NCBI GenBank assembly: GCA_963556145.1
Contig: OY744468.1
Coordinates: 744,001-808,000, forward strand
DNA length: 64,000 bases
Reading direction: 5' to 3'
From: Hygrocybe punicea
Taxonomy: Eukaryota; Basidiomycota; Agaricomycetes; Agaricales; Hygrophoraceae
Position numbers and translations under genes: made by a program. Shown one piece after another: positions 46,282-57,652 of this stretch. Under the pieces are notes generated by a model. That model made no database searches. It worked only from the letters and a program-made list of their open reading frames with translations, and was not told where the DNA came from. Within the stretch, counting starts at the first letter, position 1, and each line of letters starts with the position of its first letter.

Positions 46282-47230
46282 AACTGGGAGGGGACAGAGG
46301 GGGACTGGGGGACAGAGAGCAGAGAGGGAGAGAATGGGAAGTGGAGAGGGAGGGAGGGATTGGGGAGCGGGAGGGAGAGTGAGAGCAGGAGAGTGAGGAG
46401 GAATGAGATAGCAGGGTGAGGAGAGAGCAGGAAGAGAGAGTGTGTGGAGGGAGAGGGAGAAAACTGACCTTGTCATCTATGTTCTCATCATTGTCATCCC
46501 AATCCTCATCCTCCTCTTCCTCATCGTTGTCCACAGCGTCTTCCTCTGTGGGATCCTCATCAAAGCCAGGTGGTGGTGGTGTAGCCTGGTGGTAGTGGTG
46601 CTGCCGCTGTCATTGTGAGTCCTCACCACGGTCGCTGGTAAGGATAAGGTGGTTGTTTAAGAAAGGTGAGTTATTAATAAAACGTACTGTGAACGAACAA
46701 AGCCACAGTGTGGACTTAGTGTTTTTCAACGTTTTCGACCTGATATATACATTTATATAATCATCTACTAAAAAGTGTTAAGGGAAGCAAAAGGGAGAAA
46801 AGTAGTAAGGATATAGAAAAGTGGTAAAGTAAAGACAATGGTATATATGAAAAGTGAAAAGAGCTTCAAGTTAGAGAGTAAAGTTGAAATAGACTGCAAA
46901 AGCTGTAAGAGATGTGTAAGATGTCAAGCAGAACAACAGGCCAAAGTGCTACAAAGTACTTTAGGAGCTTTACAAGCAGATATAAAAAGATTTAAAACAC
47001 ATGGTGGAACTTTAATAAGCATTAATAATAGCAAATACTGGCTCTATTGTGGAATTTTCCATACCATAAAGATGGAAAGGAAAAAAAAGGGTTAAATTTC
47101 ATAACTTTAAATTATTTTTTATAAGTTCAAAAATTCAAGTTGATAAAGATGAAAATCTTGTTTAAGTGAATGAAAAAGAAGAAAAAATGGTAGAAAAAAA
47201 GTACAAGAGCTTAAAGGTGTTAAAAACGGT
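46282..47230. other. GA-rich then AT-rich flank; one short Cys-containing frame
   Basis: Purine-rich repeats continue to about 46460, then GGTGGT triplets and AT-rich DNA. A frame of 85 codons (46838-47095) has CKSCKRCVRCQ and a lysine-rich composition, but no family support, so it is not called as a gene. Confidence 0.5.
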
Positions 47231-47234
47231 CTTG

Positions 47235-47515
47235 TGAATTTACTGATGCCAAACCAATGAAATTGATTGAATGGTTTCAATGTCACCCCATTCAAACCAT
47301 TGAATCAGTAAGACTGTGGTCAAGCCAATAACATGGATTCAATGGTTTGAATGTCATCTCATTGAAACCAGTATGAATGTGATCAAACCAATGAAATGGA
47401 TTGATTGTCATCTCATTGAAACCATTGAATCTGTATGAATGTGGTCAAACCAATAACAAGGATTGAATGAATTGAATGTTGTCTCATTCAAACCATTGAA
47501 TCAGTATGACTGCAT
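47235..47515. repeat. ~68-bp tandem repeat, four units
   Basis: Units contain ATTGAATGGTTTCAATGTCA, CTCATTGAAACCATTGAATC and GTATGAATGTGGTCAAACCA. One related unit is at 32390-32465 on the other side of the KDZ element. Confidence 0.8.
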
Positions 47516-47987
47516 CAGTAATTTCTGTGGTTCTTTTCCCACACCTTGTAACCCCTTTTCAAGAGGCACAAGGTGCACAAGCTCTCAAAGGCTCCCAAGA
47601 GTTTCACCTGTTCTAAGCAAGATCCCTTCACTTGGAAAAGTTGATTCTCTTGGAACAGGGGATTTTTCTTGGAAAAGAGGATTTTCTTGGAAAAGGAGAT
47701 AAAAGGACTGTGCTTTTTGACAAGGGATTTTATTTTTTCAAGCCAGGTTATTTCTCCACAAGCACTGGAAAGCTCATCAGTATACTAACTTGTCAGCCTA
47801 CTAATAATTTCATGGGCTTAGTAGACTTAACTCATGAAAGGGTTATGGCGATAATGTTAAATATATTAAATTCCACATTTGTATTGCAATATATATATAT
47901 ATATATTAACATATCTATCTTTTGCTTTTGCTATATTATACTACTGACTACTGACTTGTCATAAAGTAAACAACGGTTTGAAACCGT

Positions 47988-48044
47988 TATAAGGACAGTC
48001 ACACCTCAGAAACCGACGGTTTCTGAGGTGTGACTGTCCTTATA
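47988..48044. repeat. 57-bp perfect palindrome (28-bp arms, 1-nt centre)
   Basis: Arms of 28 bp (TTCTGAGGTGTGACTGTCCT in the right arm) are exact inverted copies around A48016. A smaller palindrome, AACGGTTTGAAACCGTT, abuts it at 47972-47988. No target duplication was recognised. Confidence 0.9.
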
Positions 48045-48277
48045 TGGGTCTGTGCAATGCATATGGACCATTTCTCTTTATTTGACAGAAATCAGCTACC
48101 AAATACAAGAACTCATCGACGGAATCTTGAGCAATTCAGAGCGCTCCTAAGGTAAGTCAGGACTAGGTCGTGGAGCTTGTACAACAAAGGCAAAAGTTAC
48201 CAGGGTGATTACAGTCATGAGGGGGACATCTACAAAGGCAGCAACAATGAAGAGGATGGTGAGACTCACGGCTCCCA

Positions 48278-48900
48278 GGAAATGATGTTCAATGACTGTG
48301 GCAACATCTGGAAATGATGTTTGATAACAGTAAATATGCCAGGAAATGGTGTGCGATGACTGTGGCAACATCCGGAAATGATGTTTGATGACTGTGGCAA
48401 TATCTGGAAATGATATTCCATGACTGTGATAACATTTGGAAATGGTGTTTGGTGACAGTAAATATGCCAGGAAATGGTGTTTGATGACTGTGGCAATATC
48501 TGGAAATGATGTTCAATGACCATATATATGCCAGGGAATGATGTTCAATGACTGTGGGAGCATCCAGAAATGATGTTCCATGACTGTGACAACATCTGGA
48601 AATGGTGTTCAATGACTGTGGCAACATCCGGAAATGATGTTCAATGACTGTGGCAACATCCGGAAATGATGTTCAATGACTGTGGCAACATCCGGAAATG
48701 ATGTTGTTCGTTCATTGAACACCATTTCCAGATATTGCCACAGTCATTGAACATCATTTGCTCGCATGTTTACTGTCATTGAACACCTTCCAGATATTGC
48801 CACAGTCATCGAACATTGTTTCCTGGCATGTTTACTGTCATTGAACACCATTTCCAGATATTGCTACAGTCACCAAGCACCATTTCCAGATATTGCCACA
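48278..48900. repeat. 32-bp satellite array with orientation switch
   Basis: About 13 units of a 32-bp repeat (ATGTTCAATGACTGTGGCAA plus CATCCGGAA) run to about 48705. At 48706-48715 the array flips and continues as the reverse complement (CCAGATATTGCCACAGTCAT). The flipped array resumes after the inserts at 49411-49980. Confidence 0.85.
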
Positions 48901-49410
48901 GTTAAGGTTTAACACGGGTCCGGGTAAACCCGGTGACCCACCGGTTCGGGTCTGACCAGTGCGGGTACCAAGTTGTCATGTTGGCGACCTGTGCAACACC
49001 GCGACCTGGACCGGTGGGTTCACAGTAGTGATGCCAAAGTTTGGTTCAGAACCGATCCAAACCTGGTTTGAACTGCAAACCAAACCGGAAGTTTGGTTTG
49101 TGGTTCTGGCACTGACATGCGGTTCAAACCGCGTTCAAACATGGTTCAAACCAGGAACCATAATATATATTTACCTACGTAGATACTCATTTAGATACTC
49201 AATTTTTCGCATTTTTTGTATGCAGTCACGTGAACTTAGGTCATGTGACCTTAAACATACATGCGCGACACTTCACTTTCGACTCAACACTAACATTACT
49301 CAACAACTATGGTAAGTAATGGCTTGATTTCATATTTTACTGACATTTCCTTACATAGAACAGCATCAGCAGCAGCAGCAACAACAGCAATGCCAGCAGC
49401 AGCAGATAAC
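48901..49410. mobile_element. Insert in satellite: GGGT/GGTTTG-rich block and CAG repeat
   Basis: The satellite is interrupted by DNA rich in CGGGTAAACCCGG and GGTTTGAAC motifs (48905-49165), AT-rich DNA, and a CAG/CAA triplet run (49363-49408). Composition resembles the 16102-16975 block. Ends and class are unresolved. Confidence 0.35.
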
Positions 49411-49980
49411 ACTGAATACCATTTCCTGATATTTCCATGGTCTAGTGTTGCCACAGCTAAGCTAGCCTAGCCACGGCTAAATTAGCTGCAGCTAAAGCTA
49501 AGCTAATTCATGAAAAATGTCTTAGCCTTAGCCACCAGCCAAGTACTAGCTGCAGCTATGGCTAAGCTAAAGTCAGCTAAGCTAATAACTATTAGTCAGG
49601 TATGATATCCTTTTTAAGTATTTCTAGGCTGTTCTGAGATGATATTATTTTTATCTTCCCTTAGCTTCAGCTACAGCTAAGCTAACTTTCTGAAATACTT
49701 TAGCCTTAGCCATTAGCTGGAGATTAGCCATTAGCTTAGCTGGCATCAGCTAAGCTAAAATCAGCTAAGCTAATGGCTAATAGCCAGCTATTAGCCTTAG
49801 CTGTGGCAACACTACCATGGTCATCGAACATCATTTCCTAGCACATCCACAGTCATTGACTACCAGTTCCAGATATTTCTAGGCTCATTGAACATCATTC
49901 CCTAGTATGTCCACCATCATCAAACATCATTTCCACATATTTTCATAGTCATCAGATACTATTTCCACATTTTTCCATGG
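49411..49980. repeat. Degenerate flipped 32-bp satellite, interrupted by MITE
   Basis: Units such as ATCGAACATCATTTCCTAGC and CCACAGTCATTGACTACC continue the minus-orientation satellite on both sides of the MITE at 49443-49814. Confidence 0.7.
49443..49814. mobile_element. hAT-type MITE, 8-bp TSD CCATGGTC
   Basis: This 372-bp element has ends TAGTGTTGCCACAGCTAAG and CTTAGCTGTGGCAACACTA, a perfect 19-bp inverted match. It is flanked by CCATGGTC at 49435-49442 and 49815-49822. The interior is full of AGCTAAGCTAA repeats. Terminus and 8-bp duplication fit hAT. Non-coding. Confidence 0.95.
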
Positions 49981-50599
49981 TATACTTCCAAAGGGCTCAC
50001 AGAGCCATGATGTGCTTCAACCAAATTGCAATAATGTCAAAGCATCACTGCATATCACACTTGCATCACAATGAAGATACAATGCAATCAGGATGTTTCA
50101 AGGATAGTTGCAGTGTCTCAAGACTAGACTACATCAACTAGAAGGCTTTGGTGATTTGGAACGTGCACCCTCTTTCCCTTCCTCTGAGTTTCACCCTTTC
50201 TTCCCACATTGTGTTTTCAGTCCCTTACTGTATTTATTTGCTATGGGGGGAGACATTTCTGTGCCAGCCTCTCTGTCTCCTCCTAAGTATGTATTTCTTT
50301 ATTGGCTCCTTTTTCATGCCCTGTAGACCTTAGCTTTGTGATTTCATGCATCCACCTCTTGACCACATATCCTGTTCTATACTGCACCAAACCAGTTCTT
50401 CTCCTGTACTACCTATGTACCAAATCTGGGCCTTGCCACTGCTGCAGGGCAAGGTTGCATATGCTTATTCCTTTCACCAAAAAACTGAGGTTGCCTGATT
50501 AGAGATCAACACAAATAAATAAATATTATGTGTATCTAATTAATTAATTTTCCAGAGCCTTGGAAATACAAATTAAATAATTATTTTATGCAAACCCAA

Positions 50600-51060
50600 A
50601 ACCCAGCAATAAAATATCAGAGCAGGGAACAGGAAGGGGGAGCAGGAGTGGGAGTGGGAACAGGAGCAGGAGCAGGAAGGAGTAAGAGGAAGGAATAGGC
50701 TGGGGAGGTGGTGAGGAGGGGAGGAGGGGAGGACAAGGGGAGGAGAGAAAGGAGAGGGAGGAGGGACAAGGGAGAGGAGGAAGGAGAAGGAGGGGAGGAG
50801 GAGGGACAAGGCAGAGGAGGAAGGGGGAGGAGGGGAGAAGAGGAGAAACAGGAGGGGGAAGGAGAGGAGAAGGAGAGGAGAAGGGGAGGGAAGAAGGGGC
50901 AGGAGAGGACAAGAGGAGAAGAAGGGGAGAAGGAAAGGAGAATAGGGAGGGAGGGGAACAGGAGCAGGAGCAGGAGCAGGAGGCAGGGAGCAGGAGGCAG
51001 GGGGTAGGGGAGGCGGGGGGAGCAGGAGGAGCAGGAGGAGGCAGAGGGAAGGTCTGTATG
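50600..51060. repeat. Purine-rich GGAGGAG/GGAGCAG tract
   Basis: About 450 bp of nearly uninterrupted G/A on the plus strand. Long frames on both strands are composition artefacts. Confidence 0.85.
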
Positions 51061-51074
51061 TACATACCTCACCT

Positions 51075-51400
51075 TTCCATCCTTATCATCCCTGTCCCCA
51101 TCATCCTTTTTGTCATCTCTGTCTCTGGTGTCCTGGTCGTCCCCGTCCCCGTCCCCATCCCTGTTATCTCATGTCGTCATCGTCATTGTTGTCCTCATTG
51201 TCTCGTTGTCCTTGTTGTCCCTGTCCCCATCCTCATTGTCCCCGTCCCCATCCCCATCCCCATCCCCATCCCCATTATCTATTTATCCTCGTCTGTCCCC
51301 CCTGTCCCTGTGATCATTGTGGTCTCTGTCCCCATCCCTGTCCTTGCCGTCATTGTTGCTTTCTTCGTCATGCTACTGCTGTTGCTACATCAGGACCAGC
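51075..51400. repeat. Pyrimidine-rich CCCCATC / CCCTGTC tract
   Basis: Tandem CCCCATCC and GTCCCCGT repeats follow the purine tract, producing a strand-composition switch at about 51060. Confidence 0.8.
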
Positions 51401-52385
51401 AGCGCCAGTACCTACACTAGCACGGTACCAGCAGGCACCAGCAGTGGCATAGTACTAGTCAGTGATGGCAGTAGTGTGGTGAGAGCATAATGATGGGATG
51501 GGGCAGCGTAGATATGAAAGTATTAGCATATCTGCTGTTGTATATAGGTCATCGTATCAATGCAATTCATTTTATCACAATGAAATGGAATCCTAAATAA
51601 TAAATAAGCAATATAAATGGTGTGTTTGCAGGCACACTCCTATATCATATTCTATAGGGAGCAGGCAAAGCTATGTAATGCTACATAGAGCCCAGGCGAT
51701 GCTACATAGGGCTATATATCAGGGACCTTCCTAGTATGCTATGAGTGCTATGGTTGCTATGACTAAGCTACATAGCACTGCCTTTCAGATCAGGGTTTGC
51801 TGATGCTATGAAGACAACAAGAAAAACAATGATACTGACAACAACGAATGACAGTCATCGCAAGCAAGGCTGGAGGAGTGGTGGCAATGACAATGACAAA
51901 TGACGGTGATGACACCGACAAGGATGGTGATGAAGATGGCGGTACACCCCACCACATCAGCAAATTCCTGGGTCCTTTTTGAGGCCCGTGGTTACGAGTC
52001 CCTATTAGGGAATCATTTTCTATATGGTCAGTTTTCACTTCAGGGTCACAAACGCCACAAACGCCAATTTGCCAAGCCGTGGGAACAAATTTAACAAGGT
52101 GTGGGAACAAATTGAAAACCCTGGGAAGAATTATGAAACCGTGTGAATTTTGTCTGTCATAACTGTGAGAATTTGTTGACTCAATGTGTCAGAACAATAA
52201 GCCGGATGACAGTCGCCAATTTTGGAATGGCCTGGATTGTAGCGTGTTGTTATTGCTATTGTAATGACCAAAATAATCGACAGCTTTATCATTGTAATGA
52301 AAGTCATTATCAGTACAGGGTGAACAGTTTGCGACAAGCTGTTCTATAAGTGTCCTAAGTTTAGTCTGAAGCATTGCAAACATCA

Positions 52386-52780
52386 GGAAATTGGGGAGGT
52401 GCCGGTATATCCAGGCGGAGTTGATAATTGACAAACAGACTTGGAAGCAATTGCAATGTTATACCTAGCCAAATAAGTATAATGTAATTATTGGGATAGT
52501 TGATCATTTGGACTCAGATTTGAATCATTTGATTGCTGTATATAAGGGGTTACCATATACTCCCAATTATGCCTCTGAAATACCCATTGATCAAAGTCTT
52601 GTAGAACCTTGGCCATACAATACAGGCCATTATGATAAATGTTATTCCTGGAATCATCATGTTGGGACAGTTATTCAATACTATCATATATCCAGCAACC
52701 AGTGGCTTATTCAGCTGACCTACATCCCAGCAGTGATCCCATACAATTATTTTGTGCATCATTTAGTTTTGAAGGAATAA
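52386..52780 (+). pseudogene. Hypothetical protein fragment, unknown family
   Basis: A reading through KYNVIIGIVDHLDSDLNHLI, YKGLPYTPNYASEIPIDQSL and SSNQWLIQLTYIP looks protein-like, with a TAG upstream at about 52470, and ends at 52778-52780 just before the CACTG MITE copy B. Codon use and AT content match the Helitron DNA. I do not recognise the family; it may be a remnant of another AT-rich element. Confidence 0.3.
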
Positions 52781-52791
52781 TACATTTGTTA

Positions 52792-53582
52792 CACTGGATG
52801 CAAGCCATAGTATTTCTAGTCAAAATATCTTGAAGTTATCTTGAAATTAGTAATCCATATCACAGTTACTTTGACACATCACTGTAAGAAAAAGTTTAAA
52901 AACATTTTGAATAATTTCTGTTCATTTTAAAGGAAGTTATCATAAAAATATCTTGAGTGCTGTCTTAAAAGAAATATAATTTCAGTCTTTGAACATCTTT
53001 TCTTTTCTTATAAGTTTTATCATATCTTCATCATACCTTTCTCTGAAATATACAAAAAATATGCACTATTTATCTTAATATTTTCTGCAAATGGATGACT
53101 TCCTGCAGCATTTAAATATGTTTTCAACATAAACGGGGTGCCAGTCGGAGCTGGAACCCCTAGCTGAGTCAGCTTCTCACTGCTGGCCTAATTTGGTCAG
53201 TATCAGTTGAATCTGGTTGAGATGTTAGAATTTGACATGCCAAGACTTGGCAAAGGCACAATCAGGTTGTTCTGAGTGGGGCAGATCTCCAAAATTAATG
53301 CAGAAATAAATTTAATATAGAAGGGGGAGAGTACCCTCCTCTTCCAGATTTTGGGTTTATTCCACCATTTCAGGATGACGACGGAGCTTGAAGTTTTTTC
53401 TAGGGTCTTAGTGGCCATTCAGCTTTGTCAATCAGAGTACTGCATACAGTGATAATCTATGTTTTTAAATTATTTAAATGCTACAGGAAGTCACCCAATG
53501 ATGACATGTTAAAATAATATGGATTAATTTCAAAACAATTTCATGACATTTTTATGAGAAATAGTATGGCTTGCATCCAGTG
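52792..53582. mobile_element. CACTG-type MITE, copy B, with nested insert, TSD TTA
   Basis: Ends CACTGGATGCAAGCCATA and TATGGCTTGCATCCAGTG match copy A (28667-29039). TTA flanks both sides (52789-52791, 53583-53585). Compared with copy A, about 400 bp are inserted near 53092-53495; that insert has its own inverted ends (ACTTCCTGCAGCATTTAAAT and its near complement). Confidence 0.9.
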
Positions 53583-53994
53583 TTAACTGCTAGTGATGGA
53601 TATTTTGGTGAATGTTATTCAATACTTCCTGAGATCAAAGAAATGTATAAACAAGTATCTCTCTAAACCATGTTGACCTGAGCATTCCTTGTGGAGCTAT
53701 TACTATAACCACACAAGTTAAGTGAATAGCCCTTGATAATGATATTTCACCCATAACCTTCAAAACACTACACTGCTGACACCACACTATTTTGCATGCT
53801 GCAAAATGATTGCAAAATTTTTGGTAGCTTGTTAAAGTTTTGCATGTAATTTTAAACCCTGCAAAATCCATTTAAAATTTCACATATAATAACCCATCAA
53901 ATAGTATCTAAACACAAAAAATTGCAAGCATTTATGACATGGAAAAATTTTAAAAATATGAATGCTTTGTTTTAGGTGAAAATGTAGACAAAAG

Positions 53995-55130
53995 TGAAAG
54001 TTTTCTCCTCTGGCCCAAACTCCTCACAACAGTCCCATTCATTCCAGAAAGCATTGTAGTGTCGCTGATTTGCCCCATGATAATTCCCTAATGTTTCTTC
54101 TCCCACACTCTGCAGGGCCACCTTACGTATGAGCTGTGAAGGACTCGGAATCTCATTGCTTTTGACCCATTTAAATACTTTTGCTAATGGTGGGTGGGTT
54201 GTGCTCATGATTCACCCAAGTCTGACAGGCTGAAGGAGATTCCTTCTCCAGCTTCTGAGCATTCATCCTTTCATGCTCAGCAAAGAAGTCCCTCCACGTG
54301 GGGTGGGCCTTTGTGAGATGAGTGTTGGAAAGAGCCAGGCTTGCTTGGTCCTGTGGGTCCTGTGAAGCTGAAGGCGCCATTGTGAGGAGATGTGAAGACT
54401 TTGAGGGAGCAGAGGTGAAGAAAGTAGTCACCTCCTGGAGTTTATGGGGAGGAGGAGCCAAAACATCAAGCTAGGCATGCTTGTGGTGTGACTCTCCTGC
54501 AGCCATGAGAAAGGAGAGGGTGGCCATGAAAACAACAAACCAGTCCCTTGATATGATGGCACACCATCACACGATGTAGTGGCTTTTGTGAGTTGTCCAT
54601 ATTCCCATGTGGAGGGGTACCAAGGCAGTAGGAAAGCTATGGGGTATTTCTGCGCCAACAAGGCGATGGTGTGGACCAGCCTTTGTTTGAGCCAAAGCCA
54701 ATGGCTTGCGAGGTAGGGATGACCCCGGAATCCCCCCTCATCCTTCTCGAGGGGCGGAATGTGAGTGAGGCAGTTGAATGGATATCCACTGAATGAGGGG
54801 TGAACAGGCAAGAAGCTCAGATAACTGAACACCGAAGTCCACCACTGGGGATGTTGGTAATTCTGCAGGTGGCTTGGTGATCGGGTCTGGAAAATGTTGG
54901 TTGTGAGGAGGTGAGGTGGTTTAGGTGGGGGGGGTGTTGTGTTCTGTGACGAATTTGGGGAGTAGTAAAGCACTCCATTCAGGAGATGCACCCGTCCTTT
55001 GGAGTGGTCCAGTGACGGTGATGGAGTGGACATAGGGCCAAGAGGGTGTGTTCGAGATGTGAGAAAGGCAGAGGGTGGCTAAAAAGAGAAACCCATGTAC
55101 TCGTTGGCCCTCAGTGAAGAATCTGTCCAC
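53995..55130 (-). pseudogene. Decayed Agaricomycete multicopy gene (TE-associated)
   Basis: Minus-strand segments in order read WTSVFSYLSFLPVHPSFSGYP, PYLASHWLWLKQRLVHTIALL and LLPWYPSTWEYGQLTK (54550-54850), then VLAPPPHKLQEVTTFFTSAP (54400-54460), HPTWRDFFAEHERMNAQKLE (54230-54310) and AKVFKWVKSNEIPS ... HYNAFWNEWDCCEEFGPEE (54000-54190). The order and the NEWDCC box match an uncharacterised family I recall from many Agaricomycetes. Frames change near 54460 and near 54195, so this copy is broken. Confidence 0.5.
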
Positions 55131-55239
55131 ATCTTAACATTCGCTGGCCCACTCAGCCCCAGGGTTGATTCCTGAGTGGCCCAGTGAGCGGTGAAGTGCT
55201 GGCAGGAAATGGAGGACTTACGTGGTGCTAGTGGTAGGA

Positions 55240-55480
55240 AACGATGCATGTCTGGGAACCCAAGAACATGCCCAGGTGAGCAGACACCGGAGGTACAAAA
55301 GAATGCATGTCTGGGAGCCCAAGAACATGCCTAGATGAGGGGACCAGAGGTAAAAAGAGCATGGAGGAGGAAGTGCTGGCCCAGGGGTTGGAAAAGCCGT
55401 GTGTCTGGGAACCCAAGAACATGTCAGTTGCAAATATGAGAGGAAGGGAGAGAGAGCATGTGTCTGGGAGCCCAAGAATA
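55240..55480. repeat. GCATGTCTGGGAACCCAAGAACATG tandem units, four to five
   Basis: The motif CTGGGARCCCAAGAACATG recurs about every 66-77 bp at 55250, 55311, 55402 and 55462, giving repeated FLGSQT on the minus strand. Low-complexity, not called as a gene. Confidence 0.8.
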
Positions 55481-55846
55481 TGCTGAAGAAAAGGAACAAC
55501 AATGGGGATGAATAAGTGGTTAGGTCACAAGATAAATACAAATAAATAAATACAAATAAATCTGAACAAACGCACAACTGCTAAGTTCATCAGCATCTTA
55601 TGGGTTCCCTGAGACGCTGAGCTGGTGCCCTCAAATTCCCTGGTCTTTTGGGTTGCCCAGAGACATTCAACTTATGTGCTTTCTCTCATGGTCCTCTGAT
55701 TCTCATGGTCCTCTTCACACCTGGTTCTTGTCAGGTCCTCAAGACATTTTGTCACTGCTGCCCTATGACACTTCAAGTTTGCCTATTGACTATGCTCCCT
55801 CAATCTCCAGTCATTCAATCTCCTTCACTCAAAGTTCTTTCTTCTC

Positions 55847-56653
55847 TCAATTTGTCAGCTTTGCAAACCAGTCACGATTGTAGAAATTCAATGGCAGGCC
55901 AGGTGGCGCCTCATGCCTGCTCTCCTTTCCCTCACGAATGCTGCGACAGCGAGGAGGGTTCCCAGCCTGGGTGTTACCATAACAATTGGTGGTGTTGTAA
56001 TCACGGTCAACCAATATGAGGAATCTTGTGATGTCTTTGTTGCACCATGCCTTTTTTCTGATTGTGTAGACCCTCCTGCCTTCGTCATCATCATCACTTT
56101 CATCTGAGCTCATATCCTTCACATTCAGTAAATTGACAACCTCGAACAGGCTATTCCAGGCTAGGTCAATTTCTCCCATGGGAACCATCCTATTGCTCAG
56201 GGTAATTTCGAGCCAGGTGTCAAACAGCTGTGGTTGTGATTGGGATGTAGGCCTAACCAACTGCTAGGATTTGCTCACCTGCTTTCATCTTGTGTTTGGT
56301 CTTTGCCACTCTAAGGCTGCCTTTTTGGCCTGGGCAAGTCATTCCCTGGTTTAATGGCCTCTCTCGCCTGGTTTGGGGGAAGCAGCCTGGATCTCTTGCT
56401 TGAGGCGATACAAGTATATAAAGAACATCTTGTGGATTTCGACATAATTTTCATCCATCAAGGTGTGTCCACAACCTTCGGGAGTTGGCACCTCCATATA
56501 ATTGGTAGTTCCATTCACCATGAAGATTGCTCCAGTCAGGTGACATGGGTTATAACAAGGGTCCTGGTCCTCCCCCATTGTCTTCATATCAGTCGAAGTC
56601 ATCCTGTGGAGGAGGAGGGTTGTGTAATGCATCCTTGTTGTGTTCAATGCCAA
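55847..56653 (-). pseudogene. Hypothetical TE-associated gene, two main segments
   Basis: The segment at 56351-56653 reads DPCYNPCHLTGAIFMVNGT, TPEGCGHTLMDENYVEIHKM and FFIYLYRLKQEIQAA. The segment at 55847-56260 reads LFDTWLEITLSNRM, WCNKDITRFLILVDRDYN and APPGLPLNFYNRDWFAKL to a stop. Both resemble uncharacterised Agaricomycete proteins that end in GLPxNFYxxxWF. Between them the frame contains stops (56280-56350), so either an intron or decay separates them. Function unknown. Confidence 0.45.
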
Positions 56654-56931
56654 ACAGTTTGTTCATGGTGGCTTGAACCTCTGTCTGCAAGGCCTGGTTT
56701 GGCATTTCATCACCTACAGCACATTTCAACTCACCAGTTTCCCAGTTCTTAAGGGGCTATGGTTCCTGATTGGTGCTGGCTTAAATCAATGAGGTGGCAA
56801 TCTTCAGGTTGTTGGAGGCCTTTGGGGGCCTGGCTGAGACTGTCCAAATTTCAGTTCCTCTATGTTGGCAAGCAACAAGTCAACCTTGTCCTGCAATATT
56901 ACTGGCTAGTAGCTTGTCTATCAGCAGTGAT

Positions 56932-56997
56932 TCGTGTTGCCTAAAACCAGTCGACCAGAATCAGCTTTTCCTGGTCAACCGGTTTTAGGCAACACTA
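56932..56997. mobile_element. 66-bp hairpin MITE, 8-bp TSD GCAGTGAT
   Basis: Nearly the whole element is two inverted arms of about 27 bp (GTGTTGCCTAAAACC ... GGTTTTAGGCAACAC) around a 12-nt loop. GCAGTGAT flanks it at 56924-56931 and 56998-57005. The TNGTGTTGCC terminus is shared with the 372-bp MITE at 49443-49814. Confidence 0.9.
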
Positions 56998-57005
56998 GCA
57001 GTGAT

Positions 57006-57650
57006 TGATGTGAAGAGGTGGAGCCACCCATCTGTTTTGACTCGGTGAAAGGATGCACTGCGGTAATGTGAACGGAATCAAATACCAACTCTACCACAGT
57101 GCTGTACGAATTCTGAGGGGTTCAATCTCAATCCAAAAGGTTAATAAAAATACTCAGAGGTGCTCTGGATAGCTGTGATGATGTTTCTGATGTGTGCAAT
57201 GTGCGCAATGTGCGCAGTGTGTGCGAAACAGTCGGCGATGTTTTCGGCGTATACGTAGCACTTTGTAGAAGGAACGCAAAGTTTAATAGAGCATAGTGGA
57301 GCTATCGCATGGACAGCGCAGTAAAGAGGTGATATGATAGACTGGAATCAGGGGTATACAAGATGTCTCTCTAGTATGTAAACTATGGAGGGTATTTATG
57401 TGAAGTTGGTTGTTAGGACAATAAAGGGTGAAGAAGGCAAGACAAATAGATGGCGCACGATGAAACTATGGTGCAATAGGGATGAAATGGAACTGAAACA
57501 AAGGGTATAGCACCATGCGAAGCAATTTCCAAAATATCTAGAGGATAGGAGCTATAATGTTTGAAATAAGTGAAACATGTCGCATAAAGACTTCCCTGGA
57601 ACCGGAACGGAATCGGAATGGAATAGGGTGAATGGTATAAGCATGGGTGA
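57006..57650. other. No gene recognised
   Basis: Short frames only, with a GTGTGCAATGTGCGCAATGTGC microrepeat near 57192. Nothing supports a gene here. Confidence 0.5.
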
Positions 57651-57652
57651 TG

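Noticed and set aside
46838..47095. 85-codon frame with CKSCKRCVRC
   Set aside because: Single short frame in AT-rich DNA without splice or homology support; the cysteine spacing alone is not enough.
50586..51072. Frames of 150-159 codons, Pro/Ser/Leu-rich
   Set aside because: They come from the complementary strand of a purine tract; no domain and no splice support.
55218..55577. 119-codon frame with repeated FLGSQT
   Set aside because: Produced by a tandem repeat; no other protein feature.
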